A stretch of 64,000 nucleotides of DNA from Janibacter limosus (GTDB lineage: Bacteria; Actinomycetota; Actinomycetes; Actinomycetales; Dermatophilaceae). The stretch lies in the NCBI RefSeq assembly GCF_004295485.1, contig NZ_CP036164.1, forward strand, positions 3,481,255-3,545,254, read 5' to 3'. Every line of letters begins with the position of its first letter. Positions within the stretch are counted from its first letter, which is position 1. Made by a program: the position numbers and the translations under genes. This document shows positions 44,949 to 53,151 of the stretch, piece by piece. Under the pieces are notes generated by a model, which did no database searches, had not been told where the DNA came from, and was given only the letters and a program-made list of their open reading frames with translations.

Positions 44949-45779
44949 ATGACTGAGCTCCCCACCCGCACCCTCGGCGACGGCGTCTCCGTCCCGGTCC
45001 TCGGCTTCGGCACCTACCCCCTGCGGGGAGACGACGGCGTGCGCGCCATGGTCTCCGCGCTCGAGGTCGGGTACCGCCTCATCGACACGGCGGTCAACTA
45101 CCGCAACGAGCGCGAGGTCGCCGAGGCGGTGCGCGCGAGCAGCCTGGACCGCGGTGACGTCTTCATCCAGACCAAGGTGCCCGGGCGCGATCACCGCAGC
45201 GCCAAGCACTCGATCGAGACCTCGCTGCACGTCATGGACCTGGAGTACCTCGACAGCGTGCTCATCCACTGGCCCAACCCCTCGCAGGGCGGCTACGTGC
45301 GCGCGTGGGAGGGGCTGGTCGAGGCCAAGGAGGCCGGGCTGGTCCGCTCGATCGGGGTCAGCAACTTCACGCCCGAGTTCCTCGACGAGATCATCGCGGC
45401 GACCGGGGTGACCCCGGCGAGCAACCAGATCGAGATGCACCCGGCCTTCCCGCAGGTGGAGCAGCGCGCCGCCGACGCCGAGCGCGGCATCGCCACCCAG
45501 GCGTGGAGCCCGATCGGTCGCGGCGAGGTGCTCGACGCCGCTCCCGTCGTGGCGGCCGCCGAGGCGCACGGGGTCACCCCGGCCCAGGCGGTGCTGCGCT
45601 GGCACCTGCACCTCGGCTCCCTTCCCCTGCCCAAGTCGGGGGACCCGGAGCGCCAACGCCACAACCTCGAGGTCCTCGGCTTCGACCTGTCGGAGGCCGA
45701 GGTCGACGCGATCACCGCGCTCGGGCGCCCCGACGGGCGGCTCTTCGGCGCAGACCCGGTCTCCCACGAGGAGATGTGA
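44949..45779 (+). CDS. Aldo/keto reductase
   Basis: A 276-residue (beta/alpha)8 NADPH oxidoreductase. Catalytic residues are visible: Asp and Tyr in YRLIDTAVNYRNE, Lys in FIQTKV and His in VLIHWPNPS. The C-terminal LPLPKSGDPERQRHNLEV forms the NADPH phosphate site. It is of the 2,5-diketogluconate-reductase-like class. TAGCGT (44936-44941) is 7 nt before the ATG at 44949, so this start is preferred to the GTG at 44940. Its stop overlaps the aminotransferase start (TGATG), so the next genes are co-translated. Confidence 0.92.
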   Translation: MTELPTRTLGDGVSVPVLGFGTYPLRGDDGVRAMVSALEVGYRLIDTAVNYRNEREVAEAVRASSLDRGDVFIQTKVPGRDHRSAKHSIETSLHVMDLEYLDSVLIHWPNPSQGGYVRAWEGLVEAKEAGLVRSIGVSNFTPEFLDEIIAATGVTPASNQIEMHPAFPQVEQRAADAERGIATQAWSPIGRGEVLDAAPVVAAAEAHGVTPAQAVLRWHLHLGSLPLPKSGDPERQRHNLEVLGFDLSEAEVDAITALGRPDGRLFGADPVSHEEM

Positions 45780-47131
45780 TGGAGCTGCTGCCCCGACTCG
45801 ACCCCGACGAGGTGCGCCGCCTGGACCGCGCGCACGTCTTCCACTCGTGGAGCGCGCAGGACCTCATCGACCCCCCGGCGATCGTGTCCGCACGGGGCAG
45901 CCGGTTCACCGACCACACCGGTCGGGAGTACCTCGACTTCGCCTCTCAGCTGGTCAACCTCAACCTCGGCCACCAGCACCCCGAGCTCGTCGAGGCGATC
46001 GCCGAGGCGGCCTCGCGGATGACGACGATGGCGCCCGGCTTCGCCGCCGAGACCCGCTCGCAGGCGGCCGCGATGACCGCCGACAAGGCGCCCGGGGACC
46101 TCGACTCGGTCTTCTTCACCAACGGTGGGGCCGATGCCAACGAGCACGCGATCCGGATGGCCCGCATCCACACCGGCCGGCACAAGGTCCTCGCGGCCTA
46201 CCGCAGCTACCACGGTGGTACCGCGGCGGCGATGGCGCTGACCGGTGAGCCGCGGCGGTGGGGGAGCGAGCCGTCCTTCACCGGCGTCGTCCACTACTGG
46301 GGCCCCTACGCCTACCGCTCGTCCTTCCACTCCGACGGCGAGGAGCAGGAGTGCGAGCGAGCGCTGGCGCACCTGCGCCAGACCGTCGAGGTCGAGGGGC
46401 CGGGCCAGGTCGCAGCGATCGTCCTCGAGACCATCGTCGGGACCAACGGCGTGCTCGTCCCTCCGGACGGCTACCTCGCCGGTGTCCGCGAGCTCTGCGA
46501 CGAGTACGGCATCGTCATGATCGCCGACGAGGTCATGGCCGGCTTCGGCCGGGCCGGCGAGTGGTTCGCGGTGGACCACTGGGACGTCACGCCCGACCTC
46601 ATCACCTTCGCGAAGGGGGTCAACTCCGGGTACGTACCCCTCGGCGGCGTCATCGTCAGCGGGGCGATCCGCGAGACCTTCGGCCAGCGGTCATACCCGG
46701 GCGGGCTGACGTACCAAGGGCATCCGCTCGCCTGCGCCTCCGCCGTGGCGTCGATGCGGATCTTCGAGCGGGACGACATCATCGGGCGGGCCCGGTCGCT
46801 CGGTGAGGACGTCATCGGCCCCGGCCTGCGCGAGATCGCGCAGCGGCACCCGAGCGTCGGTGACGTGCGTGGCCTCGGAGTCATGTGGGCGGTCGAGCTC
46901 GTGCGCGACCGCGAGACCCGCGAGCCGCTCGTGCCCTTCAACGCCACCGGCTCCGATGCCGCTCCGATGGGTGAGGTCGCTGCCGCGTGCAAGAAGTCCG
47001 GTCTCTGGCCGATGGTCTCGGGCAACCGCGTGCACGTCGTGCCGCCCCTGACCACGAGTCCTGACGAGGTCCGCGAGGGCCTGGCGATCCTCGACGAGGC
47101 GTTGTCCGTGGCGGACGCCCACACCGCGTGA
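45779..47131 (+). CDS. Class III pyridoxal-phosphate aminotransferase
   Basis: A 450-residue fold-type I aminotransferase of the omega-amino acid/pyruvate group. Motifs include FTNGGADANEHAIRMAR, YRSYHGGT, IVMIADEVMAGFGRAGEWFA (PLP-binding Asp) and LITFAKGVNSGYVPLGGVIVS with the Schiff-base Lys. It moves an amino group between a terminal amine or beta/gamma-amino acid and a keto acid. It overlaps the genes on both sides (TGATG, GTGA), making a tight operon of reductase, aminotransferase and acyl-CoA synthetase. Confidence 0.92.
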   Translation: MELLPRLDPDEVRRLDRAHVFHSWSAQDLIDPPAIVSARGSRFTDHTGREYLDFASQLVNLNLGHQHPELVEAIAEAASRMTTMAPGFAAETRSQAAAMTADKAPGDLDSVFFTNGGADANEHAIRMARIHTGRHKVLAAYRSYHGGTAAAMALTGEPRRWGSEPSFTGVVHYWGPYAYRSSFHSDGEEQECERALAHLRQTVEVEGPGQVAAIVLETIVGTNGVLVPPDGYLAGVRELCDEYGIVMIADEVMAGFGRAGEWFAVDHWDVTPDLITFAKGVNSGYVPLGGVIVSGAIRETFGQRSYPGGLTYQGHPLACASAVASMRIFERDDIIGRARSLGEDVIGPGLREIAQRHPSVGDVRGLGVMWAVELVRDRETREPLVPFNATGSDAAPMGEVAAACKKSGLWPMVSGNRVHVVPPLTTSPDEVREGLAILDEALSVADAHTA

Positions 47132-48741
47132 GCCTGCCTGACGTGCCCTCGCCCGGCGTGGCTCCTGCGCGGTGGCCGGTGCGGCCCGAGCCCGGCGAGG
47201 CGGTGCCTGCCGAGTTCGGCATGTCCGCCTACTGCGTCGCCGACCCGGCGCTGAGGGCGCCCGACCGGGACGCGCTCGTCGTCGTCCACGGAGACGGTGA
47301 CGACTCCCGCTGGACCTTCGCCGAGGTCGACGACACCGTGCGGGCCGTGGCCGCCGGGCTGCTCGGGCTGGGGCTGCGCCCGGGTGAGCGGGTGCTGCTG
47401 CGCATGGGCAACCGGGCGGAGTTCCCCTTCGTCTTCTTCGGGGCGATCGCGGCCGGACTCGTCGCCGTGCCGACGAGCTCGCAGCTGACTGCCGACGAGG
47501 CAGCCGGCTTGCTCGCAGACTCCGGCGCGCGGGCGGTCGCGCTCGACCCGGACCTCGATCTCGCTGTGCCACAAGGCGTCTCGGTGGTCACTGCCGACGA
47601 CATCCCCCGCTGGGTGGCTGACGGGGAGCGGGCCGGCCACGACGTGGGTGACCCCGACCGTCCGGCCTTCATCACCTACACCTCGGGCACGACCGGCAGG
47701 CCGAAGGGAGTCGTCCACGCCCACCGCAGCGCCTGGGGGAGACGCCCCATGTACCGCGGTTGGTACGGGCTCGGCGAGGGTGACGTCATGCTCCACGCCG
47801 GCGCCCTCAACTGGACCTACACCCTGGGTGTCGGGCTGACCGACCCGTGGGCCAACGCCGCGACCGCGATCGTCTACGACGGACCTCGTGACGGCCAGGT
47901 CTGGCCGCGGATCGTCCACTCGCACAAGGCGACCCACTTCGCGGCCGTGCCCGGGGTGTACCGCCACCTGCTGCGGCACGGCGACCCGCGCACCTGGGAC
48001 CTGGGCTCGCTGCGGGCCGCCCTCGTGGCGGGAGAGGCGCTCCCTTCGGCCCTGTGGCAGGAGTGGACCGAGTCGACGGGCGTGCCGATGCACGAGTCGC
48101 TGGGGATGAGCGAGATCTCGACCTTCGTCTCGAGCGGTCCTGACGTGCCCGTGCGGGCAGGCAGCCCGGGACGGGCGCAGCCCAGTCGACGGATCGCCGT
48201 GCTCGACCCGGAGCGTCTCGATGACCCGACGCCGTTGCCGTCCAACGAGATCGGGCGCCTGGCGGTCCACCGCGACGACCCCGGCCTGATGCTCGGGTAC
48301 TGGCAGCGGCCGGAGGAGAGCGCCGAGGTCATGCGCGGCGAGTGGTTCGTCACCAGTGACCTCGGCGAGCTCGACGAGGACGGCTACCTGACTTATCACG
48401 GCCGCTCCGACGACGTCATGAACGCGATGGGCTACCGCGTCTCCCCGGTCGAGGTCGAGGACGCTCTCGCCGGGACTCCCGGTGTGGGCGAGGTGGCAGT
48501 GACCGCGCTCGATGTCGGCGACGGGGTGAGCGTGATCTGCGCCTGGGTGGTCCCGACCGAGCCGGACGTCGATCCAGTGTCCTTGCGCGGCAAGGTGATT
48601 GACCGTGCTGAGGAGCGACTTGCTCCCTACAAGCGACCCCGCGAGGTGCGCTTCGTCGGTGCCCTGCCCCGGACCGCGAACGGCAAGGTCGTCCGCCGCG
48701 ACCTGCCGGCCCTGGGTGGAGGTGGACTCGCCGACGAATGA
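47128..48741 (+). CDS. AMP-dependent acyl-CoA synthetase/ligase
   Basis: A 537-residue adenylate-forming enzyme. The P-loop-like motif is YTSGTTGRPKGV, with ESLGMSE, GEWFVTSDLGELDEDGYLTYHGRSDDVMNAMGYRVSP (hinge and A8) and a C-terminal PRTANGKVVRRDL containing the catalytic Lys. It would activate a carboxylic acid as its CoA thioester. GTG start overlaps the aminotransferase stop. The last eight codons and the TGA lie inside a GGGTGGAGGT repeat (48714-48761), so the tail GGGGLADE probably comes from the repeat. Confidence 0.92.
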   Translation: MSLPDVPSPGVAPARWPVRPEPGEAVPAEFGMSAYCVADPALRAPDRDALVVVHGDGDDSRWTFAEVDDTVRAVAAGLLGLGLRPGERVLLRMGNRAEFPFVFFGAIAAGLVAVPTSSQLTADEAAGLLADSGARAVALDPDLDLAVPQGVSVVTADDIPRWVADGERAGHDVGDPDRPAFITYTSGTTGRPKGVVHAHRSAWGRRPMYRGWYGLGEGDVMLHAGALNWTYTLGVGLTDPWANAATAIVYDGPRDGQVWPRIVHSHKATHFAAVPGVYRHLLRHGDPRTWDLGSLRAALVAGEALPSALWQEWTESTGVPMHESLGMSEISTFVSSGPDVPVRAGSPGRAQPSRRIAVLDPERLDDPTPLPSNEIGRLAVHRDDPGLMLGYWQRPEESAEVMRGEWFVTSDLGELDEDGYLTYHGRSDDVMNAMGYRVSPVEVEDALAGTPGVGEVAVTALDVGDGVSVICAWVVPTEPDVDPVSLRGKVIDRAEERLAPYKRPREVRFVGALPRTANGKVVRRDLPALGGGGLADE

Positions 48742-48761
48742 TCGGCGCGCCCGCATCCACC
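48714..48761 (+). repeat. GGGTGGAGGT-type palindromic repeat, copy 2
   Basis: Starts GGGTGGAGGTGGACTCGCCG, keeps the GACGAAT core and ends GCATCCACC. It overlaps the acyl-CoA synthetase 3' end and supplies its stop codon. The convergent P450 gene ends 15 nt further on. Confidence 0.75.
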
Positions 48762-48775
48762 GGGCGGCCTCGTCG

Positions 48776-50299
48776 TCACCGCCGGGTCAGACCCACCCGG
48801 AAGCCGACCGGCATGAGCGTCAGCCGCTCGGTGATCGTCAGGTCGTAACCCGGCTCCGGCGTGAGGTCGAAGCGGTGCAGCAGCTTGGCCAGGACGATCA
48901 CCGACTCGTGCAGCGCGAACTGGCGCCCGATGCAGGCCCGCTCGCCGGTGCCGAAGGGCTTGTAGGCATGGGCGGGCCGCGCGCGGTTGTGCTCGGGCAG
49001 GAAGCGGTCGGGGTCGAAGCGCTCGGGGTCCGGCCAGACGTCGGGGTCGCGGTGGAGCAGGGGGATGAAGACGAGCACCTTGTCGTCCGGTGTCATCCGC
49101 AGGCCTCCGGGAACGCCGGCCGACCCGTCGGCACCGATGGTCGTCGTCTCCCGGGGTGATCGCGCGAAGCCCGGTGCGGTCGGCCACAGCCGGAGGGTCT
49201 CGTCGACGACCCTGCGCAGGTAGCGCAGCTTGGGTACCTGCTCGAAGGTCGGGTCGACCGCAGGGTCGCTGCCGAGCACCTCGTCGAGCTCGGCACGCAC
49301 CCGAGCGAGGATCTCGGGCTCGCGGGTGAGGTGGTAGAGCGCGAAGGAGACTGCACCAGAGGTGGTCTCGTGACCCGCGACGAGCATCGTGAGGATCTGG
49401 TGGCGCACGTTCTGCGCCTCGAGGAGTGCCCCGGAGTCGTCGACCGGCTCGTGCATCATCCGGCCGAGCAGGTCCTCGTGCCGCTCCCCGCTCGCCTCGC
49501 GGTCCGCGACGATCTGCCTCAGCAGGCCGTCGATGTAGTCGTGCCGCGCCAACGCCGTCTGGTCCTGGCGGCGCACCCTCCGCCTGCCGACGAGCGGCAG
49601 CGCCGCGACATTGGACCGGCTCGCAGCGTGCGACATGTCCCGGACGAAGGTCGTGACGAAGGGGTCGACCTCCTCGGTCTCGAAGCTGCCGAAGGTGTGG
49701 CTGAAGGCCGCTCGGGCGATCGTCTCGAGGGTCAGCTTGGTGAGCCACGGGGAGACGTCGACGGTCCTCCCTTCGCCAGAGGCCATGTCCCACACCCCGA
49801 TGAGCTCGTTCGCCGCGTCGAGCATGACGTCGTGGTAGCCGCGCATCGCCGACTTGGAGAAGGCGGGCATGAGCAGGTCGTGGGCCAGGCGCCAGTTGGG
49901 CTCGTCGGTCTCTGCGGTGAAGAGCCCGTCGCCGACGAACATCCGCAGGTCCTGCACCCCGGGAGCCAAGGTCTTGGTGAAGCGCTTGTCGTCGCACAGC
50001 TCACCGACGAGGTCGACGCCCGACGCGAAGACGAACTTGCGGCCCAGCGCGAGCATCTCGAAGATCGGCCCGAGCCCGACACCGAGGCGCAGCATGTTCT
50101 GCACCGGCTGCGTCGGGTCCATCCCCTTGCGGAAGGCGTCGCCGAGCACCCGACGACGCCCGGGAGGGTGGGGGAGGTCGTGGTCGGCCCAGCCCATGCC
50201 GGAGTTCGGCGGGAACTGCTCGAGGGTGTCGACCTCGCGTGCGTGCGCCGGCTGGTGGGCAGGTGCGGGAGCGGGGCGGAGCCGGGTGGCCACGTCCAT
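48776..50299 (-). CDS. Cytochrome P450, CYP102-like haem domain
   Basis: A 507-residue P450 without a reductase domain. The oxygen-binding I-helix is MLVAGHETTSGAVSFAL, the K-helix ExxR is ETLR (DETLRLWPTAPGFARSP), and the haem-ligand loop is FGTGERACIGRQFALHE. The N-terminal LPHPPGRRRVLGDAFRKGMDP and the overall pattern resemble the CYP102 haem domain (fatty-acid hydroxylase) rather than typical class I bacterial P450s. It needs an external redox partner not seen nearby. The ATG at 50299 has a GAAAGGA site. Confidence 0.92.
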   Translation of the reverse strand: MDVATRLRPAPAPAHQPAHAREVDTLEQFPPNSGMGWADHDLPHPPGRRRVLGDAFRKGMDPTQPVQNMLRLGVGLGPIFEMLALGRKFVFASGVDLVGELCDDKRFTKTLAPGVQDLRMFVGDGLFTAETDEPNWRLAHDLLMPAFSKSAMRGYHDVMLDAANELIGVWDMASGEGRTVDVSPWLTKLTLETIARAAFSHTFGSFETEEVDPFVTTFVRDMSHAASRSNVAALPLVGRRRVRRQDQTALARHDYIDGLLRQIVADREASGERHEDLLGRMMHEPVDDSGALLEAQNVRHQILTMLVAGHETTSGAVSFALYHLTREPEILARVRAELDEVLGSDPAVDPTFEQVPKLRYLRRVVDETLRLWPTAPGFARSPRETTTIGADGSAGVPGGLRMTPDDKVLVFIPLLHRDPDVWPDPERFDPDRFLPEHNRARPAHAYKPFGTGERACIGRQFALHESVIVLAKLLHRFDLTPEPGYDLTITERLTLMPVGFRVGLTRR

Positions 50300-50413
50300 C
50301 GGAGCCGTCCTTTCGTCAGGTGTAGTGACTCGGCTCACGGTAGCCCCCGAGACGGTATCGATGGAGGCGAGAGACCCTGTCTTCTTCCCAGTGGCTCGTG
50401 GGATGATGGCGCC

Positions 50414-50710
50414 ATGAGCAAGCACACCTACCAGCGCCTCTCGCACCCCCCGACCGGACCGCACGCCGTCGAGGACCTGGGCCACGCGCAGAACGCCGCC
50501 TGGTGGACCGTCATGGTCCTCGGGATCATCGCTGGCGCCCTCGGCACTTGGGCCGTCGTCGTCCTCAGCCCCGCCTTCGCGATCGCCGCGGTCGTCATGA
50601 CCGTCGTGACGATCGTCGCCGGAGTCGTCATGTCCAAGATGGGCATGGGCAGCTACACCTACGCCGAGGGCGACACCGCCACCAACAGCGAGTCGCTCGG
50701 CATCAAGTGA
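50414..50710 (+). CDS. Small membrane protein of the HGxxPAAW type
   Basis: A 98-residue protein with two transmembrane helices (WWTVMVLGIIAGALGTWAVVVLS and AFAIAAVVMTVVTIVAGVVMSKMG). Before the first helix it has LGHAQNAAWW, close to the HGxxPAAW motif that defines a common actinobacterial family of unknown function. The C-terminal 20 residues are polar. Its 3' end overlaps the opposing MocR gene by 8 nt. Confidence 0.7.
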   Translation: MSKHTYQRLSHPPTGPHAVEDLGHAQNAAWWTVMVLGIIAGALGTWAVVVLSPAFAIAAVVMTVVTIVAGVVMSKMGMGSYTYAEGDTATNSESLGIK

Positions 50711-52109
50711 CCTCCGCGAGGGTCGCGCCGATGAGGCGCGTCCCCTCGTCGAAGGCCCCCGGGTTGGGCCCGGAGTAGTTCAGCCGCAGGTGCTTGCCGA
50801 CCGGCTCCGCGGGGAACCAGTCGTCGCCACCCGCGACGAGCACCCCCTTCGCCTCGCAGCCGGTGACCAGGCGCGGCAGGTCCGTATCGTCGGGCAGCCG
50901 CACCCAGAGATTGAGCCCACCGGCCGGCAGCGTGACCTCGCCCATGGGTAGATGCTCGCGCACCGCGTCCACGAGGAGGTCGCGACGCTCCCCGAGCTGG
51001 CGCCGCATCGCGCGCAGGTGGGTGCGCCACCCGGGCTGGGTCACGACATCCAGCGCGACGGCCTGCAGCGCCGAGCTGACGTACATGTTGGCCGCGCGCA
51101 CCTCCGTGAGGATGCGCTCGCGCGCCGGCCCCCGGGCCGTGACCGCCGCGACACGGACGGACGGAGCGACGCTCTTGGTCAGGGAGCGCAAGTGGACGAC
51201 GTGGCCGCTGTCGTCGCGGGCCGCCAAGGGGCTCGCCTCCCCCGTGATCGTGAAGTCCCTCGCCCAGTCGTCCTCGATGAGGAAGGCGCCCGCCTCCCGA
51301 ACCGTCTGGAGCATCCGGTCGGCGACCTCTACCGACCACCTCGCTCCCGTCGGGTTGGCGTACGTGGGCTGGGCGTAGAAGGCGCGGGCGCCGGAGCGGG
51401 CGAGCGCCCCGGCCAGGACGTCGGGGTCCGGGCCCTCGGGGCCGGTCGGGATCGGGACCAGCTCGACGCCGGCCTGGGCTGCGGCGTGGATGGCACCCCA
51501 GTAGGTGGGTGACTCGATGACGAGGGGTCGTCCCGCGCCGACGAGCGCGTGGAAGCAAGCGGTCAGCCCGCCCTGGTTGCCCGGCACGACGATGACGTCC
51601 TGGGGGCCGGGGGCAGAGATTGCCGCGGGCGTGAGGTCGGCGAGCTCCGAGGCGAACCACGAGCGAAGCTCGGGCATCCCCTCGGCCGGAGGGCGGCTCA
51701 TCGCAGCGTCGGCTCGTGCCACCCGGGCGAAGGCGGCCCGGACCAGACGCTCCGGGAGCAGCTCCGCTGCGGGATAACCGGAGTGCAGCGAGATCAGGTC
51801 GTGCCGCACGGGGCGCAGCGACGCGGAGGCGGTCGGGATGTGGCGACGCGGGGCGCCCAGCGAGGTGGTCTGCCAACCGAAGTCGTGGGTGCGGCTCGCC
51901 CGTGGCGCTCGTACGAAGGTCCCCACCCCTGGCCGGGTCTCGACGAGCCCGAGCGCGACGAGGGTGCGCAGCGCCTGCTGGACGGTGGCGGGGCCGACGT
52001 GGTGCTCGGCGACGAGCGCGCGGGTCGAAGGGAGCCTGGCCCCGGGCGCCGAGGTGGCGATCCACTCGCGGAGCGACGTGACGATCACCCCGCTGCTATC
52101 GTTGTTCAT
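50703..52109 (-). CDS. MocR-type (GntR-aminotransferase) transcriptional regulator
   Basis: A 468-residue fusion. Residues 1-70 are a GntR winged helix (LPSTRALVAEHHVGPATVQQALRTLVALGLVETRPGVGTFV). The rest is a class I aminotransferase domain with PGNQGGLTACFHAL, YAQPTYANPTG, IEDDWARDF and the PLP Lys in LRSLTKSVAPSVRVA. MocR proteins sense PLP or an amino compound and often activate a divergent gene, here an EamA exporter. TACTGT lies 8 nt before the ATG. The start codon overlaps that of the divergent gene within CATG (52107-52110). Confidence 0.92.
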   Translation of the reverse strand: MNNDSSGVIVTSLREWIATSAPGARLPSTRALVAEHHVGPATVQQALRTLVALGLVETRPGVGTFVRAPRASRTHDFGWQTTSLGAPRRHIPTASASLRPVRHDLISLHSGYPAAELLPERLVRAAFARVARADAAMSRPPAEGMPELRSWFASELADLTPAAISAPGPQDVIVVPGNQGGLTACFHALVGAGRPLVIESPTYWGAIHAAAQAGVELVPIPTGPEGPDPDVLAGALARSGARAFYAQPTYANPTGARWSVEVADRMLQTVREAGAFLIEDDWARDFTITGEASPLAARDDSGHVVHLRSLTKSVAPSVRVAAVTARGPARERILTEVRAANMYVSSALQAVALDVVTQPGWRTHLRAMRRQLGERRDLLVDAVREHLPMGEVTLPAGGLNLWVRLPDDTDLPRLVTGCEAKGVLVAGGDDWFPAEPVGKHLRLNYSGPNPGAFDEGTRLIGATLAEVT

Positions 52110-52123
52110 GAGAGATCACAGTA
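52097..52123. promoter_or_regulatory. Face-to-face promoters sharing one start-codon tetranucleotide
   Basis: Plus-strand TATCGT (52097-52102) is 5 nt before the exporter ATG at 52108. Minus-strand TACTGT (52123-52118) is 8 nt before the MocR ATG at 52109. The two transcripts would overlap at their 5' ends. The palindrome GTAGCGCTAC (52121-52130) overlaps the minus -10 and could be a binding site. Confidence 0.45.
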
Positions 52124-53151
52124 GCGCTACCAGCCGTGTCGGCTTCCCGATATCGGTGAGTTCGGGCCTCTTCTGGGGCTTCGTGGGGGTGCTGATCTTT
52201 TCCTTCACCGTCCCCTTCACCCGCCTCGCCGTGGGCGACGGAGCGATGTCGCCGATCCTCGTCGGGGCCGGTCGAGCCGTGGTGGCAGCGATGGCGTCGG
52301 GCCTGCTGCTGGCGGGCACCCGTCAGCCCCTGCCGCGCGGGGGGCAGTGGTGGCGGCTGGTGGTCGTCGCCGCCGGGGTCGTGGCGGGATTCCCCCTCCT
52401 CACCTCCTTCGCCCTGACCCGCACCGAGGCGAGCCACGGCGCGGTCGTCATCGCGCTCCTGCCCGCCGCGACCGCGGTCGCGGCCGTCGTGCGGGTCCGG
52501 GAGCGTCCGCCGCGCACCTTCTGGATCGCGTCGACGGTGGGAGCCGTCGCCGCCGTCGGGTTCGCCGTGCTCCAGGGTGGCGGGTTGGGTCAGGTCGGGT
52601 CGGCGGACCTGCTCCTCTTCGGTGCGGTCGTGGCCGCTGCCGTGGGCTATGCCGAAGGGGGTCTGCTTGCGCGCGAGCTCGGCGCCTGGCAGACGGTGTC
52701 CTGGGCCCTCGTCATCAGCGCCCCGGTCATGCTCGTCCTCACGATCAGCGCCGTCGTCCGGCACCCGCCGCAGGCGGGCGCCACCGAGTGGGCGGCCTTC
52801 GCCTACCTCGGTCTGATGAGCATGTGGCTGGGCTTCTTCGCCTGGTACCGGGGGCTTGCGGTGGGCCCGATGGCGCAGGTCAGCCAGATCCAGCTCACCC
52901 AGCCGGTCATGACGATCGCGTGGGCGGGGCTCCTCCTCGGCGAGGAGATCACGCCGCTCACCGTCGTCGGCGGTGCCGTCGTCATCCTGTGCGCCGCGCT
53001 CGCCGTGCGCTCACGGCGGACGCCGGCCCCGCCCTGTGCTTCAGGAGACTCAGCGTCCCCCGGGTCAGGAGGTCGGGACGTGCTCCTCGATGTCGGCGAG
53101 CCAGCGGGTGGCAGCGACATCGCTGGGCATCCGCAGGTCGCCTCGCGGTGA
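52108..53151 (+). CDS. EamA/DMT-family exporter
   Basis: A 347-residue drug/metabolite transporter with two EamA repeats of five helices each (SGLFWGFVGVLIFSFTVPFTRLAVGD at the start of the first; LLLFGAVVAAAVGYAEGGLLARELG in the second). It probably exports an amino acid or similar compound under control of the divergent MocR regulator. The start at 52108 shares bases with the MocR start; GTG 52156 is an alternative. The last 45 residues are hydrophilic, lie beyond the final helix and run 87 bp into the convergent nadE gene, so the original stop may have been lost. Confidence 0.85.
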   Translation: MRDHSSATSRVGFPISVSSGLFWGFVGVLIFSFTVPFTRLAVGDGAMSPILVGAGRAVVAAMASGLLLAGTRQPLPRGGQWWRLVVVAAGVVAGFPLLTSFALTRTEASHGAVVIALLPAATAVAAVVRVRERPPRTFWIASTVGAVAAVGFAVLQGGGLGQVGSADLLLFGAVVAAAVGYAEGGLLARELGAWQTVSWALVISAPVMLVLTISAVVRHPPQAGATEWAAFAYLGLMSMWLGFFAWYRGLAVGPMAQVSQIQLTQPVMTIAWAGLLLGEEITPLTVVGGAVVILCAALAVRSRRTPAPPCASGDSASPGSGGRDVLLDVGEPAGGSDIAGHPQVASR

